Source: a virus
Direction: 5' to 3' (one strand)
Virus record (IMG/VR): IMGVR_UViG_3300012920_000049
Location: 1-55,551 of that record
DNA: 55,551 bases
Shown here one piece after another: positions 16,493-26,533 of this stretch (positions are counted from its first letter, which is position 1; the number at the start of each line of letters is the position of its first letter). Below the pieces are notes generated by a model. That model had not been told where the DNA came from. It did not search any database and saw only the letters and a list, made by a program, of their open reading frames with translations. The position numbers were made by a program, and so were the translations under genes.

Positions 16493-16738
16493 TTAAAACG
16501 TTCCACCATCTAAAACAGTTGTGGTTGTCCACTTATCTGTTTCAGCATCGTATGAAAGTAGTCCGTCATCTGTTTCTGAAGCATTTACATCTGCAAGTTC
16601 ATTGATAGATTTTGCAGAAAGGTTTACATTAGAAGATGAATTACCGATTGCGACCTGTTTAGCACGGATATTTCCTTGTCCTGCTACTCGACCACCTATG
16701 GTTGCTACTCTTGATATTGTTCCTTTTATTCCTGACAT
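16493..16738 (-). CDS. Small structural protein ending DGGTF
   Basis: An 81-residue protein with a basic, glycine-rich N-terminus ('GTISRVATIGGRVAGQG') and a C-terminus 'KWTTTTVLDGGTF' shared with the ends of two fibre proteins. Probably a fibre-associated or adaptor protein. The Shine-Dalgarno GAGGTAA lies inside the end of the upstream gene, 3 nt away. Confidence 0.65.
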   Translation of the reverse strand: MSGIKGTISRVATIGGRVAGQGNIRAKQVAIGNSSSNVNLSAKSINELADVNASETDDGLLSYDAETDKWTTTTVLDGGTF

Positions 16739-16741
16739 AAT

Positions 16742-17074
16742 TTACCTCGTGACGCCTGGAGTGACAATTGCTTGTCCCTCTACTACTCTTGTTGTTTGAC
16801 CACCACCACTGGTGATGTTCATATCGTATACATATCTTCCCGCTTCTAATGCAGTAGTTGCTGTATCGTCAAGTGTTAATGTCACTTGACCTGTTGCTTC
16901 TGCAATTGAAGTTCCAAAGGTTGCACTTGCAGTAGAAGAACTGTAGGTCTTACGTATCTGAGCACTTGCAGTATAACCACTCATATTGAGTGCGTCACCT
17001 GTTGAATCAGTCACGTCTACAGTGATACTGAAGTCTGTTCCTTGGTCGATAAAGATATTTGCAATAATAGCCAT
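16742..17074 (-). CDS. BppU-like Ig-type baseplate/fibre protein
   Basis: A 110-residue protein with 'FIDQGTDFSITVDVTDS', 'YTASAQIRKTYSSSTA' and 'ALEAGRYVYDMNI', resembling the N-terminal domain of baseplate upper proteins (BppU) and widespread small structural proteins of marine T4-like phages. It probably forms an Ig-like beta sandwich that holds a fibre. A late promoter box ends 5 nt before the ATG and there is no Shine-Dalgarno, implying a leaderless message. Confidence 0.65.
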   Translation of the reverse strand: MAIIANIFIDQGTDFSITVDVTDSTGDALNMSGYTASAQIRKTYSSSTASATFGTSIAEATGQVTLTLDDTATTALEAGRYVYDMNITSGGGQTTRVVEGQAIVTPGVTR

Positions 17075-17079
17075 ATAAC

Positions 17080-17087
17080 TATTTATA
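17080..17087 (-). promoter_or_regulatory. T4-type late promoter -10 box, 5 nt from ATG
   Basis: Exact TATAAATA on the minus strand followed by GTTAT and the ATG at 17074. With T4 geometry, +1 would be the A of ATG. Confidence 0.7.
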
Positions 17088-17092
17088 CGAAA

Positions 17093-18430
17093 TTATTGTT
17101 GAGTATTACTTGGATTCTTACTAAATCTAGCAGCTGGGACTGTTTGGTGAATTTTCTCTATTGTTCCTGCGTTATTTACGTAAACTTGGTCTATTTTTTC
17201 AATATTCTGTCCGTCTTTATTTAGATAAATTGCCTTTACTTTTGCAATCGGGCCGATAGTTCTACTTGTTGCATAAGGTGTTTGAGTTATATAAGGTGAC
17301 CTATGTATATACGGAACCTGATAACTAACCTGATAAATGTTAGGTTGTCTTGCATCATTCTGAGTAGCTACCTGTTTATTCACTGGATTCTGATATGTAG
17401 AAGGTTGTTGTGCAATATACGGACTCTGTTGTTGTGCCTGTGCAATATATGGACTTGGTTGTCTAGCAGGAGCTCTAACTTGGTTCTGAACGTCTTGGTC
17501 TGCTTGAACAGTTATCTGTTGTTGAAGTTCTAAAGGTTGTCTTAGAGGTTGTTGTGCATTATGTGGTGTTCTAAAAGAACTTCTACCAATCACGGGTTGT
17601 TGTGCTTGAATTTCTTGTTGTGCATCGGCAGGAACTTGCACTGGATTTTGTGCAACAAAACCTGGCGTTCTCACAATTGTTGGTGCTGACGAAGAACGAG
17701 CAGGCAATGTATATGAAACTGGAAATCCATTATACTGAAATACTATAGGTTGTTGAACTAGAACCTGACCAGTTCCAGGCTGGGTATATGCAACTTGAGT
17801 AATAGCACCTTGTTTTATTACTGGTGTTCGTGTTGCATGAAGCCATTGAGCACTACCCGTCACGTCCCAACCATCTCCCTGAGGCCCTTGATAAAAAATA
17901 AAGTCTTCTATTGGTTCCTTATATTTTACATTTTCGATTTGATACCAATAGATATATGGTGAACGACCAAACGAGTGACTTTGAACAGAAACAGGCCCTA
18001 CCTGTTGAACATTTACTGTAGTAATATATGGAGAGCGGTCTATATAAGGACTTCCAACGTTTATTGGTTGTTGACCTTCTATCTGATAAGTAAAAGGACT
18101 CTGATATTCACTTTGTGCAATATAAGGACTTGGTTGTTGTGAATCTACTTGTGTTATCGAAGGACTTCTAAAAGGACTTTGATAATCTATCTGTTGTTGT
18201 GCATCAAAAGTAAATGGATTACTCTCTTGTGCATTTATATCTGTTTGTGCATTTACTGGGTTTCTATATGTTGTAGGAGTCTGACTTGGACTTTGATAAA
18301 GTGTTTGACTACTAACATCTGTTTGTTTTACAATCTGTTTAACTTCTGGCGATTGAGCATTAGCGGGTGTCTGACCTTGATAAGGTTGCTGAAAAGAACT
18401 TCCTATATTAATGTAAATTTCGTCTGACAT
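17093..18430 (-). CDS. Large QSPYIAQ/NAQ-repeat structural protein (445 aa)
   Basis: A 445-residue low-complexity Q/P/Y/S/A-rich protein with many degenerate units ('QQPSPYIAQ', 'NPVNAQ', 'RSPYITQ', 'QVPYIHRSP'). It has a non-repetitive insert at about residues 150-225 ('WYQIENVKYKEPIEDFIFY') and a C-terminal 'AKVKAIYLNKDGQNIEKIDQVYVN' segment. Shares its repeat style with the genes at 8392-10175, although separated by ~7 kb. Likely a long flexible virion fibre or whisker. Confidence 0.65.
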   Translation of the reverse strand: MSDEIYINIGSSFQQPYQGQTPANAQSPEVKQIVKQTDVSSQTLYQSPSQTPTTYRNPVNAQTDINAQESNPFTFDAQQQIDYQSPFRSPSITQVDSQQPSPYIAQSEYQSPFTYQIEGQQPINVGSPYIDRSPYITTVNVQQVGPVSVQSHSFGRSPYIYWYQIENVKYKEPIEDFIFYQGPQGDGWDVTGSAQWLHATRTPVIKQGAITQVAYTQPGTGQVLVQQPIVFQYNGFPVSYTLPARSSSAPTIVRTPGFVAQNPVQVPADAQQEIQAQQPVIGRSSFRTPHNAQQPLRQPLELQQQITVQADQDVQNQVRAPARQPSPYIAQAQQQSPYIAQQPSTYQNPVNKQVATQNDARQPNIYQVSYQVPYIHRSPYITQTPYATSRTIGPIAKVKAIYLNKDGQNIEKIDQVYVNNAGTIEKIHQTVPAARFSKNPSNTQQ

Positions 18431-18439
18431 TTCATCTCA

Positions 18440-19657
18440 TTATATAACAAACCACAAGTGACCTTCTACTGTTCCACTTGCACTTGTGGGTGCGGAGTTA
18501 ACTGTTTCATAGTCTAACTCAACTGTATCATTATTTATTTCGATTCCTTTTGCAGTATTTACACTCATGTTTCCTGTTGAAGAATTATATGCAAGTCCGT
18601 CACCACCAGCAATAGCACCTCTTGCGTCTGAGTCTGTATATGTTGCACCAGCAGTAAATGAAAGTGTTCCAGCATTATCATCATACGACACTGATATATT
18701 ACTATGTGTTGCACCTGTAATCATTGAAGCAGCTGCATCTTGAATTCTTTCTGTCGTAGAAAATAAATTAGTTGTTCCTTCTGTAAGGTCGTCTGTATCA
18801 CCACTTAATGTAGAAAGAGATTGGTTATCTGCTGGTTCCCAATATCCATTTGCATTATCCCATGTAAGGATTTGACCATTTGAAGGTGTTGTGGTATAAT
18901 TAATGTCTGATAATCCACTTGCAGAATGTGTAGATATACTTGTGACTGTTCCTGAACTCCCTGAAACATTTCCAGTGACATTTCCAGTGAGGTTTCCAGT
19001 GACATCTCCAGTTAAATCACCAACAAAAGAATCTGCAGTGACACTTGCTCCAGGCTGGAAAGTTATAGATTCTTGTGAGAATATACCTGTTCCACCTGAA
19101 TCGAATTCTATTTTCGCAGGTGTTGTAAGTGTAGTTGTTCTTCCAGTTGCAGAACCATTTAATATTATACCATTTGAGTTTTTATTGTAAATAGTATTTT
19201 GTGCTGTTTCAGTAAACTGTCCGTCTGTTCCACCACCAGCACCAATTGCACTTCCTAAGTATGAACCTGTATATGCATAGATAGTGATAACGTCACTTGC
19301 ACTTGCACCTACGTTAAGTGTAATTTCTGTATGTTTGTTTCCGTCAACACCACCGATTGAGTAATCTGTTCCTAAAAGTAAATGGTCTGAGTTTTTAAAT
19401 ACTTGGATTCTTTCACTTCTAAAAACAAGTGAATTGTTTGCAGAATCATTACCTGAGAATACAGTTTGACCACTAGTTGCACTATATTTAAACTCTTGAA
19501 AGAAGAATGATTTATCTTCTAAACTATTAAGTGCATCAACAATGTTTCCAGTTTCTTCTGTTCTAAGGCCATTCAATTCTCCAACGTCAACTGCAAGTTC
19601 GTTATACTTGGTTCTAAAATTTTCTATCGTTGAAAATTGGTCTACTGTTTTTGCCAT
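18440..19657 (-). CDS. Tail fibre-like protein (405 aa)
   Basis: A 405-residue fibre protein with an N-terminal helical region ('FSTIENFRTKYNELAVDVGEL'), a 'YSATSGQTVFSGNDSANNSL' module, the repetitive 'GDVTGNLTGNVTGNVSGSSG' beta-helix-like stretch near residue 215, and a C-terminus 'GTVEGHLWFVI'. The stop-start overlap with the small coiled-coil gene upstream (19657) shows operon organisation. Confidence 0.75.
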   Translation of the reverse strand: MAKTVDQFSTIENFRTKYNELAVDVGELNGLRTEETGNIVDALNSLEDKSFFFQEFKYSATSGQTVFSGNDSANNSLVFRSERIQVFKNSDHLLLGTDYSIGGVDGNKHTEITLNVGASASDVITIYAYTGSYLGSAIGAGGGTDGQFTETAQNTIYNKNSNGIILNGSATGRTTTLTTPAKIEFDSGGTGIFSQESITFQPGASVTADSFVGDLTGDVTGNLTGNVTGNVSGSSGTVTSISTHSASGLSDINYTTTPSNGQILTWDNANGYWEPADNQSLSTLSGDTDDLTEGTTNLFSTTERIQDAAASMITGATHSNISVSYDDNAGTLSFTAGATYTDSDARGAIAGGDGLAYNSSTGNMSVNTAKGIEINNDTVELDYETVNSAPTSASGTVEGHLWFVI

Positions 19658-19869
19658 TATACTTTCTCTATAAGTTGTGTTAACATAGATTTAATTTCGT
19701 CCATGTCACTCTTTAAATTATTTATCTCCTCACGTGTGTTTCTCATAAGTTCTCTTCTCTTCATTGTTAATTTATATTGTTCTACATCTGTATTAACAAT
19801 TCCGTGAGAACTATCGTCCCTCACTAAGTGTGAGTGACCTTCAACTTTTACATACTCAATATCTTTCAT
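19657..19869 (-). CDS. Small conserved coiled-coil phage protein
   Basis: A 70-residue protein: 'VEGHSHLVRDDSSHGIVNTD' followed by a coiled coil ('REEINNLKSDMDEIKSMLTQ'). Proteins with this 'GHSxLVRD...IVNTD' start are common in T4-like marine phages and lie next to large tail proteins. Function unknown. Joined to both neighbours by 1-nt stop/start overlaps. Confidence 0.75.
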   Translation of the reverse strand: MKDIEYVKVEGHSHLVRDDSSHGIVNTDVEQYKLTMKRRELMRNTREEINNLKSDMDEIKSMLTQLIEKV

Positions 19870-22800
19870 TATGCAAGTGCCATTGTCCTTAATGCAGTCA
19901 CTAATGGAACTGATGAAGTGTTTGTTCCTTGACCAACAATCTTAATTGCAAAAGCACTGAATTCAGGCAAGTCATTTGCAGTGAATTCATATTCTTTAAA
20001 GTTTCTTCCGTCTGCTTCAATCGAAGTATCAGGTGAACCATCTGTATTGAAGAATTCAAACCCGACATCATCTAAAGGAGTATCTTCGTCATTCTTAATA
20101 ATCTTATACATGACTTTCAACTCGGTTGTTGGTGGTCTAAAGAAGTCTGCAATAACTTTAAGACTCGTAGCAGGTGTTTTAAGGTTCACTTTACGTGTCA
20201 CATATACCATTGCATTAGAATCTCCCTCGGGGTCTGTAGAAGGGATATATGTGGTTCCTGTAGGGACATCTGAACTACTATCTATGTTGTTTAATCTGTT
20301 TGCAAAACCAATTACACCAATTGTTCCTACGTCAATCACTGGTGATACATTCGGGTTGAATGAAGCAAGTTGTAATTGACATTCGAATGACTTAGTTGAA
20401 GACATTTCGTTTTGTTCGTTAATTGCAGAGGCAACTACACTTGGTGAACTAAAGAATGTGTTATCATTCAGTGTTATGAAATCACTAGTGTTATCTTTCA
20501 CATATGCAGTTCCGTCTATATAACCTTCGGGTGAACTCATTGCAGTTGTATATACACTACAAAGTATTTGTGTATTCTTAACTGCAACTGAAGGTATCAT
20601 TGTATGCAATCCGTCAAAGTAATAGTTTCTTGAACATGTTGCAACACTTCCACCACCCACTGTATTGTCTACACCATTATATCCTGAGATAAAGTTATAT
20701 GCAGAAACATCAGGTGTGATTGTAAATGAATCGATTCCTCTGTTATCTATATTTGTAAATGTTGCATTTAATGAATCAACTGGCCACCCACCTATGGTAT
20801 CACCTACTGATAACACTTCGAATTGAAGTGTAGTGGTTCCAGCTTGTTCTGCATCAAAGTTGTTTATTGTGACAGTTTCACCTACAGTATATCCATGTCC
20901 AGGCTCTTCGATTAACATACTAGTCACAGCACCACTTGAAACAGTGACATTGAATTTTGCTTTTCCGTCACTTACGTCAAAATAACTTGTGTCTGCTGGT
21001 GTTCCATTTGAAGTTGAAATATTACCAATTGTTAACAGTGAGTTTTCTTTCTCACCTGTTAGACCAGCAATAACTACGTTATCTTTATCACCAACTGAAT
21101 CATACATTCCGTGTAAGTAGTTGTATACTTTTACATATGTTTGATTTTTATATGTTTCAATTGGATTGTTTTGTAAAGTTGAAACTGGTAATGCATCATT
21201 CTCAAATCTTAAATCTGATATTTTTGAAGTGTCAAATTTTGCAACTTTGATTTTAATCTTCATATCATCAGTTTGTTCTGCAGTCCATGTAGAAGCATTT
21301 TGTGATAAGAATAATGAACCAGCATATGGTTGTCCTGCGATTGTTTGTCCTGTTGCAAGGTCTTTCTCACCCATTCTTGAAATGAACATATTGTATTCAT
21401 TTGAGTTTGAGTATACAACCAATGCATACTCTACGTTTTCTTCTACGTATACTGGTGAATCGAAAGTAAATGTTGTTGCAACTGACCCGTCTGAAGAAGT
21501 GTTAACTGCAGAAGGATTATGTGTCACTGTAGAGAAAGGTAATACTGTCTGGCCAGGATATCCATTTACCATGGTTCTGACTTCTACAGAAACAGGCATT
21601 GAAGCGTCTTTTGTTTCAAAGAACACGTCAACTGAAGTTAACATCATACCACCATCTGCTTCACATAAGAATGATTGTGCAAGTGGGTCACCCCAACCTC
21701 TATCTAATCTTGAACCTCTTCCAAATCTTACTGGTGTAGAAGGTGCTCTGTTTCTTCTATCTTCCAATACAACTGGTGGAACGGGTGCTGGTAATGGTAA
21801 GAAAAGTTCAGGTTCAGGTGGTATAGCAGGTGCAGCTGGTGGTGTGACTGGTAATTCCACTGTATCTTCAGGAATCTCATTGACTCTTACCTCAGGTGCT
21901 TCTGTATCAAAAGGTGCTGAGTTTAATCTCTCACCTCTTCTGTCCATTGACCTTGAACCTTGTAATCTTTCAGTGACTACTCTACCATTTCTTGTTGATA
22001 CAATTTCAGTTTGTGAAGATTGTAATAAACCTTGTGCTTGATATACAGCACTACCATTTGAAGCAGGATTACTTAAATTGTAGAATGAAGAAGTAATTCT
22101 TAATTCTCTTTGACCCGTTGGGAATCTATTGATTGAATTATTTGGTAATTCAAAGAATGCACGTAATCTTCCGTTTCCGTCTGTTTTACAATTTGAAGAA
22201 ACTGTTGTTCCTCCGTCTTGTGAATAACTTCCACTCTGAGGTCTTATGAATTTATTAACATTCACATTATCAAAATAGAAGTAATGGTTTGTGTTTGGTT
22301 TTAAGTTAGTTGCATCTATCTCAATAGTCCTTGCACGCATGAAAGGTATAATTGATACTGATACAATTCTATCGTTTCTTGTTTCTACAAAATCTTCAAC
22401 GACTGAAGTTGTGACACCTGTTCTTGTTTGAATCTCAGGTGTTTCTGTAATTTCTCTTGTTATCTCTAGACCAGCATTCCATTCACCACCTTGGGAAGGG
22501 TCACCTGACCATGAACCATTTGAAGTTGATTGCACTTCAGAAGATACAACAGCTGGTTCACCAACCCATGTTGTCTGCCAGTTGTTCCATACAGTTCCTA
22601 ATGCATTTGTGTTTTCTGATAACACTGCATCAAAGTTTCCTTCTCTGTTGATTCTTACTTCAGGTAATTGTTCTGTATCTTGCCATATATCTGTTTCAGG
22701 TGTTAACTTGACATTACCTACGAAAGCAAAAACGTGATATGGGTTTACGTTTAATGTTCTTGATGCTTTACTTTGGTCTACATAATTGATTTCTTCAAAA

Positions 22801-25800
22801 GGTAATGTAATTAAGTCACCAGTCTTCGTATAGTTCGAAGAAGCATTAGTGTTTAATCCTATATCAAAGAACTGTTGATAAGACTGAGGTCTTAACATAC
22901 CCATTTTAGTATCGATAGAACACTTATAGTCGGGGTGATTTACGTCACCAATCTTATGACCTCTAAAGTTATCTACTAAGAAACCTGATTTGAATCTATC
23001 GAATCCGTCTGCATCTAATATCTGTTTTGATTGAGTATCTTTCTCAAGTAATGATAGTGAAGTGATTCTTTCTAAGTTAGTGACCCTGTTGTTAATCTTT
23101 CCGATATCCTTCATGGTATATCGTCTATGGTCTTGTGACCTTATTTTAATCTGACTTAATTTGTTAGTATAAGGTGGAATTTGTAATTCAAAAAGTTCTA
23201 TACTATCGTCAATTGCTTTTGGTTTAGTTGGTGATAACGCAGGATTACCTGTTGAAGTTTGGAATATACCTGACTTATGTAAGAAGATTTTATCTATTCT
23301 TCCAACATAGAATTCTATATCACCGATAACACTTGAACCTGAAACTGGAGTATCAACATGGTTTGCACCAGTTGAAGATATGTTTGTTCTTGTTGATAAG
23401 AATGAACGTCCATCTTCGTATGCAAAAGGAGCGTATCTTGCACCTTGACCACTTTCGTCTGATAAGTCTGTTGCAGTTAAAGGACTTTGGTTGTTGTCTG
23501 TTCCAAAAGAAGCATTTCCTAGAACCTGACCAACTATAGGTCTGAAATCAACTGAGTCTGATAACTCAAAAGTTCCATCGGGTTCTAAACCACCCAAGTC
23601 AACTTTGTTTGGTGAGTATACTGGGATATCTTTGTATTCAATACCTGAGTATGAATTTACATCAAAGTAATCTCCACCACCTGAAGCTTGGAAGTAATCA
23701 AACACTACTAATATTTGATTGTTTGGTGTTGGTTCACCAGGCTTCAATACTAATTTTGATAAATCATAGAAACCATCTCTCTGACCATTATCAAAGAAAT
23801 ATCTATTTGTTATGTTCGGTGAACCTGTAGAAATATTAGATAATGTTCCTACTGCATTTGAAGTTTGTCCTATAATAACTTCTGAATCAATAAATCTATT
23901 ATCATTTTTGTAATAGAAATATGTATCAGCACCATCACCAGCAAACGTAATAATGATTGCACGTGCGTCTGAAGTTTGTCCTACAACCTCTTCGTAGTTT
24001 GCAAAAGTTCCTGAAGTTGTAGTTGTTTGAAATTTAGGTGGTAATGCACTTCCGTCAACACCTTCATATATTGCATGAACCTTAAATGCATCTGCAACAC
24101 CCAATGATATTTCTTTGTTGTCGTATCCACAACCATAGAAATTACCACCTGAGTTCTCTGATACTTTTAATAATCTTGCACTTCTAAGTGTTTTATTTCT
24201 GTTAACTGGGTCTGTTATTTGAACAGTATATGATACTCTTACAGTTGCACCATCGTTGTTTGCATTAATACCACTGAATGTAATCTGTTGTCCTGAACCT
24301 GATACTTGAGTGTTTGCACTAAGTGTATCGGGGTCAATTAAATCTCCATTTGTAAATGAACCACCTGATTGTTCTTCAACAACTGCAATTGTAAAGTTAT
24401 CTTTGTTTACAGCACCGAATACACCATTTGCACCCGTTGTTATTGAGAACTGACCACCTGATATTTCAGTTGTGAACTGTCGTCTAACAGTGACCGATTC
24501 ACCTGTATGTGATTTAACCCAGTTTCTTGGCCATGCGAATATTGACGCAGTTTGGTTTTGGTCGTATAATGTTGCACGTCTTCGTGTCACATTACCTTGG
24601 AATGCAACTGAAGAAGCACCAGTTAATACTGCATTTGTATCATCAGTGACACTTGCAATAACATAATTTGTTGTATCTACTGGGTTATAAACTATATCAC
24701 CCTCTTTTAATTCTGTTCCAAATTTAGTTCCGAAACCTGTAAGTGCAGTGTTAGTTCCAAAGATTACTGTTCCTGTTAGAGTGTTTAATAAATCAGTGAC
24801 AACGTCTGCAGTAAATATTTCTCTTGCAGTGTTGTTTGATATTTGAGAAATACCTCTTGCTCTGTCAATGTTGTATGTTCTAACAGAATCGATTACGAAT
24901 CCTGAAGAGTTTCCACCACCAGTTGCAGCTATTTGATTTCCTACACCAAAGGTTCCTACTAAATCATGAACTTTGATATAGTTATTTGAGTAATCTACTT
25001 CTGCAACGATACCATGAGCACCAGTTGTTGTATCTTCTATTCTTTGACCAACTAAAACTGGTGTTGCATTTGTGATTGATACTAAGTTAATCTTTGTTAA
25101 CATTTTAATATCAAACAAGTATAGGTTATACACCCCTGTTGTATGTTCGTCTATGTTTCTTATTCTACATAGACCAATCTTCTCACTAGTATTAGTTGCA
25201 CCAGCACTTCCTGTTGTATCAAAAAGTTCTGCAACTTGATATGGGTCTAGTGTATCTATTCCACTCTCATTACCAAACTCGGGTAATGCATGGACGTTTG
25301 TGACTCTTAATTTGTTTCCTATTCTTACTGGTGTGTTTGCATTGTCTAATGAAACTGTTGACCTTGCTTTTGGAAGACCGATTGTTGTTGTTCCAATCTT
25401 TTCAATTTCATAACCTTTAACATATGCTTTACCAGGCGATACTTGCATGACGAACTTAGATTCGTCACCACCATTTACTTTTGAATAGACTCCACCATTA
25501 ATTGTATCGTCTAAGTGTTCTTTTAAACTTGGTGTAAATTGTCTTACAACGAAATCACCATTTGCATCGAAAGTTCTTCGTGCAAGAGTATGTTCGATTT
25601 CATTGTATATTGGTTTGTCTACTTTTAATTCTATTAGACCACCATTAACTCTGACTAACTCAACAAAATCTGCATCGTCTGTTGTAGTAAGTGCATACTT
25701 ACTTAAATTCAATTCAAACTTAAGTCTATCTGCACCAGCAGCGTTTTCGTTTGTTGTTCCTTGTGAGTTATCTAATAGAGAAGAATCTTCTGAAGAGGAT

Positions 25801-26498
25801 ATTAGTTTCTCTACGACTGTTAAACCGACTCTATATGAAGGAGCACCTGAGTATTTCTCTAAGATAAGTTCTTGTGCTGGAACTTTTACAAAGAAACCTC
25901 TAATGAATATAACACCTTCTGAAATGTTTGCAATCGAAGCTCTTCCGATTGGTTTAGATAATACTGTTTGAGAGTCGACTTGGAATTCGTTATTGTTTAA
26001 TACGTCTGATATTGCACCATTTTCGTCTACACTTACTTCATGTAGTTCTTCGTCAGCTGCAAAAGTAAATGAATTATTTGCATCTGTTCCTTGTGATTGA
26101 TATCTAACGAATAATGTGATTGGGTCGTCTGAAGATTCTGCACTTGAAGTGACAACTTTACCTACGACACCTGTTGTTTTACCTTGTAGTATTTTACCAT
26201 GGAAAGAAGTTCTGTATTCTTCTACTGAATCTGACCCTTGTGAATTTGGATTAGAAGACTTTACCTTAACAAAGTAAAGTTCCATATCGACATCAGTTTG
26301 AGCACCAGTGACAATCGAACCTTCTTCAAAAATATGATTACCAAATCTTTCAATTTGATTTTGTAGGATAGATTGTGACTGAGTTAATTCCCTTGCTTGA
26401 AGAGGTCTACTCGCACGGAATAAGACCTTATGGAAGTTTTTACTCTGACTGTAGTCGTCATAATAGGGTGATATATTTAAATCAGTTTTCTCTGCCAT
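19869..26498 (-). CDS. Giant virion structural protein (2,209 aa, DUF4815-like)
   Basis: The largest gene in the window. The N-terminus 'FHKVLFRASRPLQARELTQ' followed by 'QIERFGNHIFEEGSIV' is the signature of DUF4815 tail proteins of marine T4-like phages. The middle has many beta-rich repeats. A proline-rich linker ('PPAAPAIPPEPELFLPLPAP') precedes 'DPLAQSFLCEADGGMMLTSV', a tail-associated domain. It probably forms the baseplate periphery or long fibre connector in place of T4 gp9-gp12. It follows gp8, separated by a hairpin. Confidence 0.75.
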   Translation of the reverse strand: MAEKTDLNISPYYDDYSQSKNFHKVLFRASRPLQARELTQSQSILQNQIERFGNHIFEEGSIVTGAQTDVDMELYFVKVKSSNPNSQGSDSVEEYRTSFHGKILQGKTTGVVGKVVTSSAESSDDPITLFVRYQSQGTDANNSFTFAADEELHEVSVDENGAISDVLNNNEFQVDSQTVLSKPIGRASIANISEGVIFIRGFFVKVPAQELILEKYSGAPSYRVGLTVVEKLISSSEDSSLLDNSQGTTNENAAGADRLKFELNLSKYALTTTDDADFVELVRVNGGLIELKVDKPIYNEIEHTLARRTFDANGDFVVRQFTPSLKEHLDDTINGGVYSKVNGGDESKFVMQVSPGKAYVKGYEIEKIGTTTIGLPKARSTVSLDNANTPVRIGNKLRVTNVHALPEFGNESGIDTLDPYQVAELFDTTGSAGATNTSEKIGLCRIRNIDEHTTGVYNLYLFDIKMLTKINLVSITNATPVLVGQRIEDTTTGAHGIVAEVDYSNNYIKVHDLVGTFGVGNQIAATGGGNSSGFVIDSVRTYNIDRARGISQISNNTAREIFTADVVTDLLNTLTGTVIFGTNTALTGFGTKFGTELKEGDIVYNPVDTTNYVIASVTDDTNAVLTGASSVAFQGNVTRRRATLYDQNQTASIFAWPRNWVKSHTGESVTVRRQFTTEISGGQFSITTGANGVFGAVNKDNFTIAVVEEQSGGSFTNGDLIDPDTLSANTQVSGSGQQITFSGINANNDGATVRVSYTVQITDPVNRNKTLRSARLLKVSENSGGNFYGCGYDNKEISLGVADAFKVHAIYEGVDGSALPPKFQTTTTSGTFANYEEVVGQTSDARAIIITFAGDGADTYFYYKNDNRFIDSEVIIGQTSNAVGTLSNISTGSPNITNRYFFDNGQRDGFYDLSKLVLKPGEPTPNNQILVVFDYFQASGGGDYFDVNSYSGIEYKDIPVYSPNKVDLGGLEPDGTFELSDSVDFRPIVGQVLGNASFGTDNNQSPLTATDLSDESGQGARYAPFAYEDGRSFLSTRTNISSTGANHVDTPVSGSSVIGDIEFYVGRIDKIFLHKSGIFQTSTGNPALSPTKPKAIDDSIELFELQIPPYTNKLSQIKIRSQDHRRYTMKDIGKINNRVTNLERITSLSLLEKDTQSKQILDADGFDRFKSGFLVDNFRGHKIGDVNHPDYKCSIDTKMGMLRPQSYQQFFDIGLNTNASSNYTKTGDLITLPFEEINYVDQSKASRTLNVNPYHVFAFVGNVKLTPETDIWQDTEQLPEVRINREGNFDAVLSENTNALGTVWNNWQTTWVGEPAVVSSEVQSTSNGSWSGDPSQGGEWNAGLEITREITETPEIQTRTGVTTSVVEDFVETRNDRIVSVSIIPFMRARTIEIDATNLKPNTNHYFYFDNVNVNKFIRPQSGSYSQDGGTTVSSNCKTDGNGRLRAFFELPNNSINRFPTGQRELRITSSFYNLSNPASNGSAVYQAQGLLQSSQTEIVSTRNGRVVTERLQGSRSMDRRGERLNSAPFDTEAPEVRVNEIPEDTVELPVTPPAAPAIPPEPELFLPLPAPVPPVVLEDRRNRAPSTPVRFGRGSRLDRGWGDPLAQSFLCEADGGMMLTSVDVFFETKDASMPVSVEVRTMVNGYPGQTVLPFSTVTHNPSAVNTSSDGSVATTFTFDSPVYVEENVEYALVVYSNSNEYNMFISRMGEKDLATGQTIAGQPYAGSLFLSQNASTWTAEQTDDMKIKIKVAKFDTSKISDLRFENDALPVSTLQNNPIETYKNQTYVKVYNYLHGMYDSVGDKDNVVIAGLTGEKENSLLTIGNISTSNGTPADTSYFDVSDGKAKFNVTVSSGAVTSMLIEEPGHGYTVGETVTINNFDAEQAGTTTLQFEVLSVGDTIGGWPVDSLNATFTNIDNRGIDSFTITPDVSAYNFISGYNGVDNTVGGGSVATCSRNYYFDGLHTMIPSVAVKNTQILCSVYTTAMSSPEGYIDGTAYVKDNTSDFITLNDNTFFSSPSVVASAINEQNEMSSTKSFECQLQLASFNPNVSPVIDVGTIGVIGFANRLNNIDSSSDVPTGTTYIPSTDPEGDSNAMVYVTRKVNLKTPATSLKVIADFFRPPTTELKVMYKIIKNDEDTPLDDVGFEFFNTDGSPDTSIEADGRNFKEYEFTANDLPEFSAFAIKIVGQGTNTSSVPLVTALRTMALA

Positions 26499-26511
26499 GT
26501 TTTCTCTCTTG

Positions 26512-26529
26512 TGGGGTCAATAGACCCCA
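26512..26529 (-). other. Intergenic 7-bp hairpin between gp8 and the giant gene
   Basis: Perfect inverted repeat TGGGGTC-TATT-GACCCCA on the minus strand, 14 nt before the ATG at 26498 and 5 nt after the gp8 stop. No T-run follows, so it is more likely an RNA processing or stability element than a terminator. Confidence 0.5.
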
Positions 26530-26533
26530 TTAA

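Noticed and set aside
21166-22041. Plus-strand open frame of 291 codons inside the giant structural gene
   Set aside because: Antisense to a well-supported coding frame; composition is explained by complementary S/T/G-rich codons.
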